From: Paramicrobacterium fandaimingii
GTDB taxonomy: Bacteria > Actinomycetota > Actinomycetes > Actinomycetales > Microbacteriaceae
Length of the DNA: 64,000 bases
Assembly (NCBI RefSeq): GCF_011751745.2
Contig: NZ_CP061170.1
Coordinates: 620,001 to 684,000 of the forward strand
Reading direction: 5' to 3'
A program made the position numbers and the translations under genes. The notes beneath the pieces were generated by a model. It saw only the letters and a program-made list of their open reading frames with translations. It did no database searches and was not told the DNA's origin. Within the stretch, counting starts at the first letter, position 1. Every line of letters starts with the position of its first letter. Shown here in pieces: positions 16,205 to 25,673 of the stretch.

Positions 16205-16789
16205 ATGCAGAACTTCATGCAGTTGCATAGATACATGACTGAAAACACACTTGTTCACCCCCAGTACACCGTCGGCACCTGGACCCTCGACCCGATGCAC
16301 TCGAAGGTCGAGTTCTCGGTCAAGCACCTCATGATCAGCAAGGTTCGCGGAACCTTCGACGTCGTCGACGCCACAGTCGTCACCGCCGAGAACCCCGCAG
16401 ACAGCTCGGTCGAGGCGACGATCGACGTCTCGAGCGTCAACACCGGACAGGCCGACCGCGACAACCACCTGCGCACGAACGACTTCTTCAAGGTCGACGA
16501 GTTCCCGACCATGACCTTCCGCTCCACGAAAGTCTCGAACGACGGCGACGACTTCACTGTCGAGGGCGAACTCACGCTGCGTGGCGTCACTAAGCCCGTC
16601 ACGCTGACCGGCGAGTTCGGCGGCGTCATCGATGCCCAGGGAGCGACGAAGGCGGGCCTCACGGCGACCACCACGATCAACCGCCTTGACTTCGGCGTCA
16701 ACTGGAACGCAGCCATCGAGGCAGGCGGCATGACCCTCGGTGACAAGGTTTCCATCACGCTCGACCTGCAGTTCGCTCTGCAGCAGTAG
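16205..16789 (+). CDS. YceI family lipid-binding protein
   Basis: This protein has the full YceI beta-barrel pattern: YTVGTWTLDPMHSKVEFSVK, HLMISKVRGTF, NHLRTNDFFKVDEFPTM and a C-terminal RLDFGVNWN. YceI proteins bind isoprenoid or fatty-acyl lipids. This copy lacks a signal peptide, so it is cytoplasmic, as in most actinobacterial forms. Start choice is uncertain: ATG 16205 has AAGGAA close upstream (194 residues), while ATG 16235 (MTENTLVHPQ) begins nearer the conserved domain but has no ribosome site. It is monocistronic. Confidence 0.85.
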   Translation: MQNFMQLHRYMTENTLVHPQYTVGTWTLDPMHSKVEFSVKHLMISKVRGTFDVVDATVVTAENPADSSVEATIDVSSVNTGQADRDNHLRTNDFFKVDEFPTMTFRSTKVSNDGDDFTVEGELTLRGVTKPVTLTGEFGGVIDAQGATKAGLTATTTINRLDFGVNWNAAIEAGGMTLGDKVSITLDLQFALQQ

Positions 16790-16804
16790 GTTCACTCACT
16801 CGAT

Positions 16805-16835
16805 GCGGGGTCGCGGCACGCAGCCGCGGCCCCGC
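16805..16835 (+). terminator. GC-rich hairpin after the YceI gene
   Basis: GCGGGGTCGCGGC (16805-16817) pairs with 16823-16835 apart from one G-T pair, with a 5-base loop, 15 bases after the YceI stop. No T-run follows. Confidence 0.45.
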
Positions 16836-16938
16836 CGCGCGTTAAGCGGATCGGCTCCATCAGATGCTGCGTAGGCGCCGTGCTCGTCGTACGAGAAGCT
16901 CTGTGTGCAGCGTCGATGCCGTGCGTGACCTTTGCGAT

Positions 16939-16959
16939 ACTTCTACGTGACGTAGAAGT
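16939..16959. promoter_or_regulatory. Perfect 9+9 palindrome upstream of the nitrite-reductase locus
   Basis: ACTTCTACG (16939-16947) and CGTAGAAGT (16951-16959) are perfect inverted repeats around TGA. They end 19 bases before the GTG start of the NnrS-like gene, where a repressor would block transcription. The regulator is not encoded nearby. Confidence 0.7.
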
Positions 16960-16978
16960 TCGGCGGTAAGCTGGGAAC

Positions 16979-18127
16979 GTGCCACAGCCCCGGTCCACCC
17001 CTTCGGCCGCGCCGCGCCAGACGCTCCGCGATGGCGTGCGCATCGCGCGACTCGCCTTCGTCGCGCCCGCGGGCGTCGCTCTCATGATCGGCATGGCAGC
17101 GGGGCTCGCGCGCATGGGTGCCTGGCCCACGGATGCCGAGACCCTGCGTGCTGTACACGCACCGGCCATGCTGTTCGGCTTCGTCGGTTCCCTCGTCGTG
17201 CTCGAGCGCGCCGTCGCCATTCGCCGTGCGTGGGCCTTCGCAGCACCGCTGCTTCTGAGCCTCGGCGCCCTCTCGCTCGTCACTCCGCTTCCCGGCGCAG
17301 TCGGTCGCACGGCGATCGTTGCCGGGCTCGCGCTCATGCTCGTCATCTACCGCGTGATCTGGCTGCGGCAACCGGCAGTGGCAACGAGCGTGCAGGCGCT
17401 GGCCGCGGCATCCGGCCTTTTGGCGGCGGGGCTCTGGGCCGTGGGCGTGCCGTTCCAGCACGTGAGCATCGTCGCCGCGGTCTTTCTCGTGCTCACGATC
17501 GTGGGCGAACGCATCGAGCTGGGGCGCGTCGGCGGACTCACCGCTCGGGGCGAGAACGTCGGGCTCGGCCTGGCGCTCGGTGTCGCCGCGGCATCCGTGG
17601 GCACAATTCTGTGGCCTGGGGTCGCGCATTCGGTTCTGGGCGCGGTGCTGCTCGTGCTCGTTGCCTGGCTGCTCATCGTCGACGTCGCCCGCGTCACGAT
17701 CACCTCGACGGGGGCGGCGCGGTACATGGCGGTGTGTCTGCTGAGCGGATACGCCTGGCTTGCCGTGGCGGGCGCGCTTCTACTGGCGGGTGGGGAACCG
17801 GATGCCGCCGCCTACGACGTCGTGACGCACGCCGTGCTGCTCGGCTTCGTGATGTCGATGATCATGGCACACGCCTCGGTCATTCTGCCTGCGGTGCTGC
17901 GCACGGCGCTGCCGTACCGGCGCTGGTTCTACGTTCCCGTCGCCCTGCTGCAGCTCTCGCTCATCGTGCGGGTTCTCGGCGACGTGCGCGGCGTCGACGT
18001 TGCCGTGCGAGTCGGCGGAATCGGCAACGTTGCCGCTGTCCTGCTGTTTCTACTGTGTGCCGTAGCGTCGGCGGTTCTGGCGAGCCGCCCGAGTACCCCG
18101 AAGGGAGCCCCCGATGCAGAACCTTGA
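16979..18127 (+). CDS. NnrS-like heme-copper membrane protein
   Basis: This 382-residue protein is almost entirely membrane helices (about ten to twelve). Histidines sit in helices at VHAPAMLFGFVGSL, VPFQHVSIVAA, THAVLLGFVMSMIMAHASV, as in NnrS and related heme-copper proteins that protect against or respond to nitric oxide. It overlaps the copper nitrite reductase gene by 14 bases, so the two are one operon. A role in NO handling beside nitrite reduction is inferred from context. The GTG start lies just downstream of a strong palindromic operator. Confidence 0.72.
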   Translation: MPQPRSTPSAAPRQTLRDGVRIARLAFVAPAGVALMIGMAAGLARMGAWPTDAETLRAVHAPAMLFGFVGSLVVLERAVAIRRAWAFAAPLLLSLGALSLVTPLPGAVGRTAIVAGLALMLVIYRVIWLRQPAVATSVQALAAASGLLAAGLWAVGVPFQHVSIVAAVFLVLTIVGERIELGRVGGLTARGENVGLGLALGVAAASVGTILWPGVAHSVLGAVLLVLVAWLLIVDVARVTITSTGAARYMAVCLLSGYAWLAVAGALLLAGGEPDAAAYDVVTHAVLLGFVMSMIMAHASVILPAVLRTALPYRRWFYVPVALLQLSLIVRVLGDVRGVDVAVRVGGIGNVAAVLLFLLCAVASAVLASRPSTPKGAPDAEP

Positions 18128-20744
18128 GCGTCGCACCTGGTACATCATCACGAACTCGGTTCTCGGGCTGTGGATGCTCGCTGCGATCGCCGCCGTCATC
18201 GCCCACCGGTTCCTGCCGTACAGCACCTGGCTCATGGTGCACGTGACCATGCTCGGCGCGGTCAGCACGGCGATTCTCATATGGAGTCAACACTTCGCCG
18301 ACACGCTGACCCGCAGACAGGCCCCGGGCGGCCGGGTGAGCCTCGGCATCCGGCTTGGCCTGCACACTGTTGGGGCAGTCGGCGTCGTCGCGGGCATTCT
18401 CCTGAGCGTGATGCCCGTGATTCTTGCCGGTGCGGTGCTTGTGGCCGCGGCGGCGCTCACACACGCCACGGTGATGACACTGCAGTTGCGCGGCGCGCTC
18501 ACCTCGCGCTTCGGCCCGCTCGTGCGGTTCTATGCGATCTCGGCGCTGTGGCTCGTTGTCGGCGTCGGGCTGGGGTTCTGGATGTCACAGCTGCCCGCCG
18601 ACGACCCGCTGCGCAGCCGCCTCTTCGTTGCCCACGTTGCCGTGAACCTGCTCGGCTGGGTGGGAACGACCGTTCTCGGCACGGTGATCCTGTTCTGGCC
18701 GACGGTGCTGCACGCGCGCATGCGACCGACGGACGGTCGTCAGTCGCCGCTCGTTCTCACCACGTCGATCTTCGGCATCGTTCTCGTGCTGGCGGGTGCC
18801 GCGGCGGGCGTGCTCCCGCTTGTCGCCGTGGGCGCCGCGGTGTGGCTCGCCGCCCTGGGCCTGGTGCTGTTCGAGGGAATCAGGCAGGCGAAGGATGCTG
18901 CGCGACTCAGCTACGCCGGCCTCTCCATCGGCGCGGCGCTGTGCTGGCTCGCCGTCGCAGTCGTGTTCCTCGCCGTCGGCGCGGGAACAGCACAGACGTG
19001 GCCCGCCGCCGTGGAGCGGCTCGCCTGGATCGTGCAGCCGTTCATCGCGGGCTTCGCCGTGCAGATCGTTCTCGGCGCCCTCAGTTATTTGCTGCCTGTG
19101 ATCATGGGGCGCCCCAACGCCCGTAAAGCCACAGAGACCGAACTCGACCGCGGAGCGGTGTTCCGCGCAGCGACGGTCAACATCGGCATCGTCGCCTACC
19201 TGCTGCCGGTTCCGAGCGTTGTGAAGGTGCTGCTGAGCCTCGTGGTCTTCAGCGTGTTCATCGCATTTCTGGTGCTCGCCGTGCGCGGCATCGTTGTGGG
19301 GCTGCGTGAGCGCAAGACGGAGCCCGCGCCAACCACGCACACTCCGGGGGAGCAGTTGCGCATCGGTGCGAAGCCACAGCAGACGAAGCCTCGGCGTGCT
19401 GTGAGCGGCCAGCTCGTCACAGCGGCATCCGTCATTCTTCTCGCTGTCGCCGGGGGCATCGCCGTCGACCCCGCCGCTGCCGGAATCAACACGCTTGGCG
19501 GCTCAGAAGCACAGGCGACCGGCGAAACGACAACGCTCGAGGTCACGGTCGACGGCATGCGCTTCGTGCCCGACGTGCTCGAGGTGCCCGCGGGGAACCG
19601 TTTGGTCGTTGAGTTTACGAACACCGGAACAGACATTCACGACCTCACATTCGCCAACGGGGTGAGCACGGAGCGCCTTGCGCCGGGAGACAGCGAGACG
19701 ATCGACGTCGGCGTGATCTCTGACGACATGGAGGGCTGGTGCTCCGTCACGGGCCACCGCGCGATGGGCATGGAGCTGAGCGTCGTCGCCGTCGGAGCCG
19801 GTGATGACGCGGCCGATCCCCACCACAACCACGGCACGACATCGGATGCTGACGACAGCGCCGCCGCCGATCTGGACTTCCACCTGTCGCCCGACGCCGG
19901 CTTCGTTCCCTACGACGCCGAGCTCGACCCCGCACCCGCCGGAGCCGTGCACGAGATCACACTCCCGGTGACCGAGGAAGAGACCGACGTGGCTCCCGGC
20001 GTGACGCAGACCCTCTGGATGTTCGACGGCACAGCGCCCGGCCCGGTGCTGCGCGGCTCGGTCGGCGATGTCTTCAACGTCACCCTCGTGAATAACGGCT
20101 CCATGGGGCACTCCATCGACTTCCACGCCGGCGTGCTCGCCCCCGACGAGCCGATGCGCACGATCATGCCGGGCGAGAGCCTCGAGTACACGTTCACCGC
20201 GACGCGCGCCGGCATCTGGATGTACCACTGCGCGACGATGCCGATGTCAAGCCACATCGCCAACGGAATGTTCGGCGCCGTGATCATCGATCCGCCCGAC
20301 CTCGCCCCCGTCGACCACGAGTTCGTGATGGTGCAGTCCGAGTTCTACCTCGGCAGCCAGGGCGGGCCCGTCGATCCGGATGCTGTCGCGACACAGCAGC
20401 CCGACATCGTCGCGTTCAACGGCTACGCCAACCAGTATCGCGACGTGCCGCTCGAGGTGCAGGCGGGGGACACCGTGCGCTTCTGGGTGCTTGACGCCGG
20501 CCCGAACGTCGCCTCGTCATTCCACGTGATCGGCGGCCAGTTCCACACAGTCTGGAAAGAGGGTGACTACACGCTGAAAGACGGCGGGTCGACGGGAGTC
20601 GGCGGTGCCCAAGCGCTGGGGCTTGCGCCGGCGCAGGGCGGGTTCGTCGAGCTCACCTTCCCCGAGGCGGGCACCTACCCGTTCGTGTCGCACATCATGT
20701 CGGATGCTGAGAAGGGCGCAACCGGAGCGGTCCACGTCAGCTGA
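18114..20744 (+). CDS. nirK: Membrane-fused copper nitrite reductase (NirK/AniA type)
   Basis: This 876-residue fusion has about eleven N-terminal helices (1-410), a further hydrophobic segment near 420-450, a cupredoxin-like domain (to about 560), and a two-domain multicopper nitrite reductase. Copper ligands are visible: GHSIDFHAG near 664 (type 1 His, catalytic Asp, type 2 His), MYHC near 702 (type 2 His, type 1 Cys), SSHIANGM (type 1 His and Met), SSFHVIGGQF near 800 (catalytic His), and FVSHIM near 857 (type 2 His). The Cys-His spacing is one shorter than in classical NirK. It should reduce nitrite to NO outside the membrane, with the extra cupredoxin as a possible electron relay. Confidence 0.88.
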   Translation: MQNLERRTWYIITNSVLGLWMLAAIAAVIAHRFLPYSTWLMVHVTMLGAVSTAILIWSQHFADTLTRRQAPGGRVSLGIRLGLHTVGAVGVVAGILLSVMPVILAGAVLVAAAALTHATVMTLQLRGALTSRFGPLVRFYAISALWLVVGVGLGFWMSQLPADDPLRSRLFVAHVAVNLLGWVGTTVLGTVILFWPTVLHARMRPTDGRQSPLVLTTSIFGIVLVLAGAAAGVLPLVAVGAAVWLAALGLVLFEGIRQAKDAARLSYAGLSIGAALCWLAVAVVFLAVGAGTAQTWPAAVERLAWIVQPFIAGFAVQIVLGALSYLLPVIMGRPNARKATETELDRGAVFRAATVNIGIVAYLLPVPSVVKVLLSLVVFSVFIAFLVLAVRGIVVGLRERKTEPAPTTHTPGEQLRIGAKPQQTKPRRAVSGQLVTAASVILLAVAGGIAVDPAAAGINTLGGSEAQATGETTTLEVTVDGMRFVPDVLEVPAGNRLVVEFTNTGTDIHDLTFANGVSTERLAPGDSETIDVGVISDDMEGWCSVTGHRAMGMELSVVAVGAGDDAADPHHNHGTTSDADDSAAADLDFHLSPDAGFVPYDAELDPAPAGAVHEITLPVTEEETDVAPGVTQTLWMFDGTAPGPVLRGSVGDVFNVTLVNNGSMGHSIDFHAGVLAPDEPMRTIMPGESLEYTFTATRAGIWMYHCATMPMSSHIANGMFGAVIIDPPDLAPVDHEFVMVQSEFYLGSQGGPVDPDAVATQQPDIVAFNGYANQYRDVPLEVQAGDTVRFWVLDAGPNVASSFHVIGGQFHTVWKEGDYTLKDGGSTGVGGAQALGLAPAQGGFVELTFPEAGTYPFVSHIMSDAEKGATGAVHVS

Positions 20745-21486
20745 CCGGCTGAAGCGTCGGCCGCTTCGCCACGCGGCCGTCGCCCGACGAGCGCCCGGTG
20801 AGCCGACGTCCGATCCACGGCAGAACGTACGTGCGGTAGTACGTGAATGTGCGACGTTCGCCTTCAGCAGCATCCGCTACCTCGTCGACTCCCCATTCGT
20901 GCGGCACGGGGATCTCGAGCGCCTCAAGCACGTTCGCCGCGACCCGGGCATGACCGAGTGCGTTCAGATGCAGCTTGTCGGCCGACCAGTAGCGGGCCGC
21001 CTCGAGCTGCTCGTCGTGCCAGTTGTCGACGAACAGCACACCCGTTCCCCCGAGCGCATCGGCGACGGCGTCCGCGAGGGCATCCCCGCGCCCCCGGATC
21101 ACCCGGCCCAACGGAAGCTGCAGCGAGGGGTTGGCCCCCGCCAGAATGACCGGTCGCGTCTCTGTCGCGAGCGTGCGGTCGACGAGATCCATCGTGCGTT
21201 CGACTACCCAGTCGATCTTGACGCGCGGGCGCATGATGTCGTTGCCGCCGCCATTGAAGGTCAGCAGATCGGCGCCGAGCGCGAGGGCGGGCTCCAGCTG
21301 CTCGTCGATGATCGGACCCAGCTTGCGCCCTCGGATCGCGAGATTGGCGTAGCCGACAGAGTCGGCGGATGCTGCCTGCAGCCCGATCGCCACGAAATCA
21401 GCCCAGCCGCGCACGGTTCCGCCCGGGCGGTCATCGCCGACGCCCTCGGTGAAGCTGTCGCCGACGGCGACGTAGCTGCGGATCAT
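20737..21486 (-). CDS. SGNH/GDSL family hydrolase
   Basis: This 249-residue esterase or lipase-like protein has the SGNH blocks: YVAVGDSFTEGVGDD (catalytic Ser, block I), TFNGGGNDI (block III Asn), and KLHLNALGHARVA (block V with Asp-x-x-His replaced by a Lys-Leu-His-Leu context). It has no signal peptide. It overlaps the upstream alpha/beta hydrolase stop by 4 bases, so they are an operon, and its 3' end overlaps the convergent nirK by 8 bases. The substrate is unknown. Confidence 0.85.
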   Translation of the reverse strand: MIRSYVAVGDSFTEGVGDDRPGGTVRGWADFVAIGLQAASADSVGYANLAIRGRKLGPIIDEQLEPALALGADLLTFNGGGNDIMRPRVKIDWVVERTMDLVDRTLATETRPVILAGANPSLQLPLGRVIRGRGDALADAVADALGGTGVLFVDNWHDEQLEAARYWSADKLHLNALGHARVAANVLEALEIPVPHEWGVDEVADAAEGERRTFTYYRTYVLPWIGRRLTGRSSGDGRVAKRPTLQPVS

Positions 21487-22259
21487 GCGTCCTCCCGCAG
21501 AAACTCGAGAGCCGTGCGCCGAAAGAGTCCCGAGGTCGGTGCGTTGAAGTGACTGCGCCCCGGCAGTTCGAGAAATCGCGCGTTCGTCGTGCCCTCGGCG
21601 AGGTCGCGGGCTTCGGCCGCGATCGCGTCCTCGCTTCCGGCGGCGATCAGCAGCGGCTGCGTCGGCGCCTCGTCGATCTCAGCATCCGAGTCGCCACGCA
21701 GACCCTCGACGAGTGCGACGAGTGCGACGAGGTCGTTGTCACGCTGCTCGCTCGCCATCTCCAGGTACGTGCGCGTGACAGCATCCGTGATGGGCAACCC
21801 CATCTCTGTGTACCGCCGAGCCTGCACGACGTCGAGTCGCGCGAACGGGTCTGCTTTCGGGATGCCGCCCAGCACTGCCCTCGTGACGCGCTCTGGTTCG
21901 GTGAGCGCCGCGAACCAGCTGACGCGGGCGCCCATCGAGTAGCCGATCCACGGCGCCGTTCCGATGCCGTATGCATCCATGGCGCGAAAGACGTCGTCGC
22001 GCATGAGCGCCATGCTGTACGCGGATCTGTCGTGCGGCTTATCGCTCTCCCCGTGTGCGCGATGATCCAGTGCGATCACCCGGTGGCCGGCACGCGTCAG
22101 CTCGCGCGACCAGCCGGTGAGCACCCAGTTCGCCTCGGCGCTCGATGCGAAGCCGTGCACGAGCACGACGGGAGGGGCATCCGGATCCCCGATCTGATAC
22201 GTGGCGATCTCAAGATCGCCTGATCGAATGATGCGGGCATCTGGCGCTGACGGAAGCAT
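21483..22259 (-). CDS. Alpha/beta hydrolase
   Basis: This roughly 258-residue hydrolase has the oxyanion motif [14 protein letters not shown], nucleophile elbow [11 protein letters not shown], and a C-terminal [12 protein letters not shown] holding the catalytic His. The frame is open to 22319, but that start would lie only 20 bases from the divergent TauE gene. ATG 22259 ([10 protein letters not shown]) leaves space for both promoters, though its ribosome site (AGAGG) is very close. It is co-transcribed with the downstream SGNH hydrolase. Substrate unknown. Confidence 0.82.
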   Translation of the reverse strand: MLPSAPDARIIRSGDLEIATYQIGDPDAPPVVLVHGFASSAEANWVLTGWSRELTRAGHRVIALDHRAHGESDKPHDRSAYSMALMRDDVFRAMDAYGIGTAPWIGYSMGARVSWFAALTEPERVTRAVLGGIPKADPFARLDVVQARRYTEMGLPITDAVTRTYLEMASEQRDNDLVALVALVEGLRGDSDAEIDEAPTQPLLIAAGSEDAIAAEARDLAEGTTNARFLELPGRSHFNAPTSGLFRRTALEFLREDA

Positions 22260-22339
22260 GCCTCTATTCGACCACGACGCGGCGTCGTCTGCGACCGCGA
22301 TAGTCTGGGTGACGTTCACAACACGAGAGGCACTGCTGC

Positions 22340-23107
22340 ATGAGACGACGCGTCGATTGGCTTTGGTTCGTCGTCATCGGTCTGATTGCGGGCTTCATGT
22401 CTGGGCTTTTCGGCGTCGGGGGCGGCATTCTGATCGTGCCGCTGCTCATCACGCTTGCCGGATTCGGGCAGAAGCGGGCTGCGGGAACATCGCTTGCCGC
22501 GATCGTACCGACGTCTCTCGCCGGAGTGATCACGTACGCGATTCACGGCGACCTCGCGCTCATCGCCGCGGCCGTGCTCGCCGTCGGCTCGATCATCGGC
22601 GCGCAGATCGGCAGTCTTCTGCTGCACCGGCTGCCGAAGAACGTGGTGCAGTGGGCATTCATCGTCTTCGTTCTGATCATCGTGGTGTCGCTGTTCTTCG
22701 TCGTGCCGTCGCGCGAAGCGGACATCCATCTCGGGGCGCTGTCGATTATCGGTCTGCTCGTGCTCGGCCTCGCCGTGGGCATCCTCTCGGGGATTCTGGG
22801 CATCGGCGGTGGAGCGGTGATCGTTCCGATGCTGATTCTCCTCTTCGGCGCCAGCGACCTCGTCGCAAAGGGGACGTCGCTCGCCGTGATGATTCCGACG
22901 GCGATCTCCGGAACGATCGGCAACTCTCGGCGACGCAACGTCGACATTCCCGCTGCGCTCACGATCGGCCTCTGCGCGTGTCTGACGACCTCGCTCGGTG
23001 CGCTCGTCGCCGTCGCGATCGACCCGATGCTCGGCAACATCCTGTTCGCCGTCTTCCTCCTGATCATCGCGATCCAGCTCTCGGTGAAGGCGATCCGGTC
23101 GCGGTAA
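22340..23107 (+). CDS. TauE/SafE family sulfite/organosulfur exporter
   Basis: This 255-residue protein has eight or so membrane helices arranged as two halves, each with the family glycine-rich motif ([15 protein letters not shown] near the start, [15 protein letters not shown] in the middle) followed by [10 protein letters not shown] and [13 protein letters not shown]. TauE/SafE members export sulfite, sulfoacetate or other small anions. The substrate here is unknown. It is transcribed divergently from the hydrolase pair. Confidence 0.88.
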   Translation: MRRRVDWLWFVVIGLIAGFMSGLFGVGGGILIVPLLITLAGFGQKRAAGTSLAAIVPTSLAGVITYAIHGDLALIAAAVLAVGSIIGAQIGSLLLHRLPKNVVQWAFIVFVLIIVVSLFFVVPSREADIHLGALSIIGLLVLGLAVGILSGILGIGGGAVIVPMLILLFGASDLVAKGTSLAVMIPTAISGTIGNSRRRNVDIPAALTIGLCACLTTSLGALVAVAIDPMLGNILFAVFLLIIAIQLSVKAIRSR

Positions 23108-23205
23108 TCTCACGTGCGTGTGCCCGGGGACGTCTGCAGAGTGTGACGCCGGATGCCGCACGAGAGGGGAATCCTGTCGGTGGCGGAGGGCAGACTGGAG
23201 GAATC

Positions 23206-23757
23206 ATGACTACAGCGCACAGTGTGATCGACACTCCGATCGGCGATCTGACCGTCGTCGGGCACCGTGCGGCCACAGGCGCGCAGGCAGACGCGCGAGC
23301 GCAGATCGCGAAGGCGCCCGTCGTGCTGACCGCTGTGTGGATGACCGTCGAGCGGCACCAGCAGCCGGCCGATGAGCTCGGTGAGCGAGACGACGCGACA
23401 TTCGCGGGCGTCGCGCAGCAGTTCGACGAGTACTTCGCGGGGACGCGCACGAGATTCGATGTCGCGCTGGACCCGGCAGGCACAGCGTTCGAGAAGCAGG
23501 TCTGGCTGCTGCTGCGTGACATTCCGTACGGCACGACGCGCAGTTACGGCGATCTCGCCGCAGACCTCGGCGACCCGAACCTCTCGCGCGCTGTCGGCAC
23601 GGCCAACGGGCGCAACCCGCTCTCGATCATCGTGCCCTGCCACCGTGTCATCGGTGCAGACGGCTCGCTCACCGGCTACGCGGGCGGGCTCGAGCGCAAG
23701 CGGTTTCTGCTCGCTCTCGAGCGGGACACGACTCCGACCGCAGACCAGCTCTTCTGA
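23206..23757 (+). CDS. ogt: Methylated-DNA--[protein]-cysteine S-methyltransferase
   Basis: This 183-residue DNA repair protein transfers O6-alkyl groups from guanine to its own cysteine. The active site PCHRV is present (Cys145), preceded by the helix-turn-helix [20 protein letters not shown] that inserts into the minor groove. ATG 23206 follows GGAGGAATC, which fixes the start although the frame is open far upstream. It is followed after 19 bases by an AlkA-like glycosylase, forming an alkylation-repair unit. Confidence 0.93.
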   Translation: MTTAHSVIDTPIGDLTVVGHRAATGAQADARAQIAKAPVVLTAVWMTVERHQQPADELGERDDATFAGVAQQFDEYFAGTRTRFDVALDPAGTAFEKQVWLLLRDIPYGTTRSYGDLAADLGDPNLSRAVGTANGRNPLSIIVPCHRVIGADGSLTGYAGGLERKRFLLALERDTTPTADQLF

Positions 23758-23776
23758 CCTGTAGCCTGCATGCCGA

Positions 23777-24724
23777 ATGACTGAGCCGCCACCCGCACCC
23801 GAGCCGCCCCGCGCGGCGTCGCTGCCGCATCGGCGCGACATCCCCTTCATTCCGCCCTATGACGTCGAAGCGCTGTGTGCTGCGCAGCGTACGCACGCCG
23901 TCGCCGGCATCGACGCGCCAGAGCTGTCGGAGCGTCGGCTCGCCGCACCCACAGACCAGAGCCACCAGGATGCTGACATCAGCCGCGGCATCCGACACAA
24001 CGGCATTAACGGAACCCTGAGCGTCAGGTTCGCCGACGACAGCGTCGAACTGCGCAGCTCTCAGCCGATCGACGCTGCCCTCGAACATCGTGTGCGCCGC
24101 TGGCTCGATCTCGACGCCGATCCCGCCGAGACGGCAGCGCGGCTCGGCGGCGATCCCGTCATGGCGCCGCTTGTCGGCAAGCGCCCCGGGCTGCGGATCC
24201 TCGGCCATATCGACGACATCGAGGCGGCGAGCTTCGCCGTGCTCGGGCAGCAGGTTTCCCTGGCCTCGGCGCGCACATTTCAGCGGCGCTTCGTCGCGGC
24301 GTTCGCCCCGCAAGACGAGACGACGGGGTATCGGCATTTTCCGGATGCCGCCGAGCTCGCCGCCCTCGAGACGGCAGAGATCCGCGACGCCGTCGGCCTC
24401 ACGCGGGCTCGCGCGGCGACGCTGCACGCCGTCATCGCCGAGCTCGCGTCCGGTCTCACGCTGACGGGCGACACGGCAGAGATCCGCGAGCGTCTGCTGC
24501 GGCTCCGGGGAATCGGGCCCTGGACTGCCGACTACCTCGCCGTGCGCGCCGTGGGCGACCGCGACGCGTTTCCCTCCGGCGACCTCGTGCTGCGCCGAGC
24601 GATGGGCGCAGCCGACGCGCGCGCGGCGATCGCACGCGGCGAGGCATGGCGTCCGCTGCGCGCCTACGCGACGTTCCACCTCTGGACGGAGTTCGCGTAC
24701 TGCGCTCAGACAGCGCAGCCCTGA
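23777..24724 (+). CDS. alkA: AlkA-type DNA-3-methyladenine glycosylase
   Basis: This 315-residue base-excision glycosylase has an N-terminal AlkA_N-like domain and the HhH-GPD core: helix-hairpin-helix RLRGIGPWTADYLAVRA and the catalytic Asp in FPSGDLVLRRAM near residue 269. It removes 3-methyladenine and other alkylated bases. It lacks an Ada-type regulatory domain. Its position right after ogt suggests coordinated expression. Confidence 0.88.
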   Translation: MTEPPPAPEPPRAASLPHRRDIPFIPPYDVEALCAAQRTHAVAGIDAPELSERRLAAPTDQSHQDADISRGIRHNGINGTLSVRFADDSVELRSSQPIDAALEHRVRRWLDLDADPAETAARLGGDPVMAPLVGKRPGLRILGHIDDIEAASFAVLGQQVSLASARTFQRRFVAAFAPQDETTGYRHFPDAAELAALETAEIRDAVGLTRARAATLHAVIAELASGLTLTGDTAEIRERLLRLRGIGPWTADYLAVRAVGDRDAFPSGDLVLRRAMGAADARAAIARGEAWRPLRAYATFHLWTEFAYCAQTAQP

Positions 24725-24798
24725 GCCTGCCGCCCAGGCCGAGCATCCGCCCGCCCTTCTCGGCACGCGTCAAGGAGCCGCCCGGTAAGCTTGCACGC

Positions 24799-25245
24799 GT
24801 GTCAGTGAATCCTGAGCTTCAGGGGCGCACGCTGCCCCCGACAGAACCGTACCTCGTGGGCCGCGAGAAGGTGCGCGAATTCGCCAGCGCCGTGCTCGCC
24901 ACCAATGCCATCCACCTCGATGTTGCCGCCGCGCAGGCTGCGGGCCACGCCGACCTGGTCGCGCCGACGACGTTTCCCGTCGTCGTCCAAGAGAAGGCGC
25001 TCGCGCAGCTCCTCGCCGAGCCAGACGCGGGAATCGACTTCAGCCGCGTCGTGCACGGCAATCAGCGCTTCAGCTATTCCCGCGCCGTCGTCGCGGGCGA
25101 CGAACTCACCGCGCAGCTGACCGTCTCAAGCGTGAAGAGCCTCGGGCCGCACGCCATGCTCACGGCAGACACCGTCGTCACCGACGCCGACGGCGAGCAC
25201 GTCGTGACAGCGATCTCCACACTCGTCGTACGAGGAGACGAATGA
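24799..25245 (+). CDS. FAS1-like dehydratase (UPF0336/MaoC N-terminal type)
   Basis: This 148-residue hot-dog-fold protein resembles the HadA/UPF0336 subunit of actinobacterial (R)-hydroxyacyl dehydratases (LVGREKVREFASAVLATN, VAPTTFPVVVQEKA, HGNQRFSYSRAVVAGDEL). The non-catalytic subunit pairs with a MaoC protein, encoded next with a 4-base overlap. The frame is open to 24646, but GTG 24799 (VSVNPELQGR) begins at the conserved N-terminus. Confidence 0.85.
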   Translation: MSVNPELQGRTLPPTEPYLVGREKVREFASAVLATNAIHLDVAAAQAAGHADLVAPTTFPVVVQEKALAQLLAEPDAGIDFSRVVHGNQRFSYSRAVVAGDELTAQLTVSSVKSLGPHAMLTADTVVTDADGEHVVTAISTLVVRGDE

Positions 25246-25673
25246 GCACAGCGACCCCTCAGCCCGCAGAACTGACCGTCGGCGGCATCGTCGCCGAGCG
25301 CCACGTGACGTTCACACGCGACACCCTCGTGCACTATGCCGGGGCATCGGGAGACTTCAATCCCATCCATTACCGCGACGACGTCGCAGCATCCGTCGAT
25401 CTTCCCGGCGTGATCGCACACGGGATGCTGACGATGGGCGCGGCAGTGCAGCCTGTCGTTGACTGGGTCGGCGATCCCGCTCGCATCTCCGACTACCAGG
25501 TGAAGTTCACGCGACCGGTCGTCGTCGACCCGCAGTCGGGCGCCGACGTCACGATCATCGCGACGATCGGCGCTCTCGACGCCGATGCGCAGACCGCCCG
25601 CGTCGATCTGACCGTCTCATTCGACGACGCGACAGTGCTCGGGAAGGCCCAGGTGGTGGTGACGCTCGCGTGA
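25242..25673 (+). CDS. MaoC family (R)-hydroxyacyl dehydratase
   Basis: This 143-residue catalytic hydratase subunit carries the MaoC motif GDFNPIHYRDDVAASV followed by LPGVIAHGMLTMG, with Asp and His of the active dyad visible. With the preceding subunit it would dehydrate 3-hydroxyacyl thioesters in fatty acid metabolism. It overlaps both neighbours by 4 bases, so the hydratase pair and murB are one operon, an order conserved in actinobacteria. Confidence 0.88.
   Translation: MSTATPQPAELTVGGIVAERHVTFTRDTLVHYAGASGDFNPIHYRDDVAASVDLPGVIAHGMLTMGAAVQPVVDWVGDPARISDYQVKFTRPVVVDPQSGADVTIIATIGALDADAQTARVDLTVSFDDATVLGKAQVVVTLA

Noticed and set aside
22316..23161. 281-codon open frame on the minus strand
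   Set aside because: It is antisense to the TauE-like exporter, with Asp/His/Arg-rich composition typical of high-GC shadow frames.
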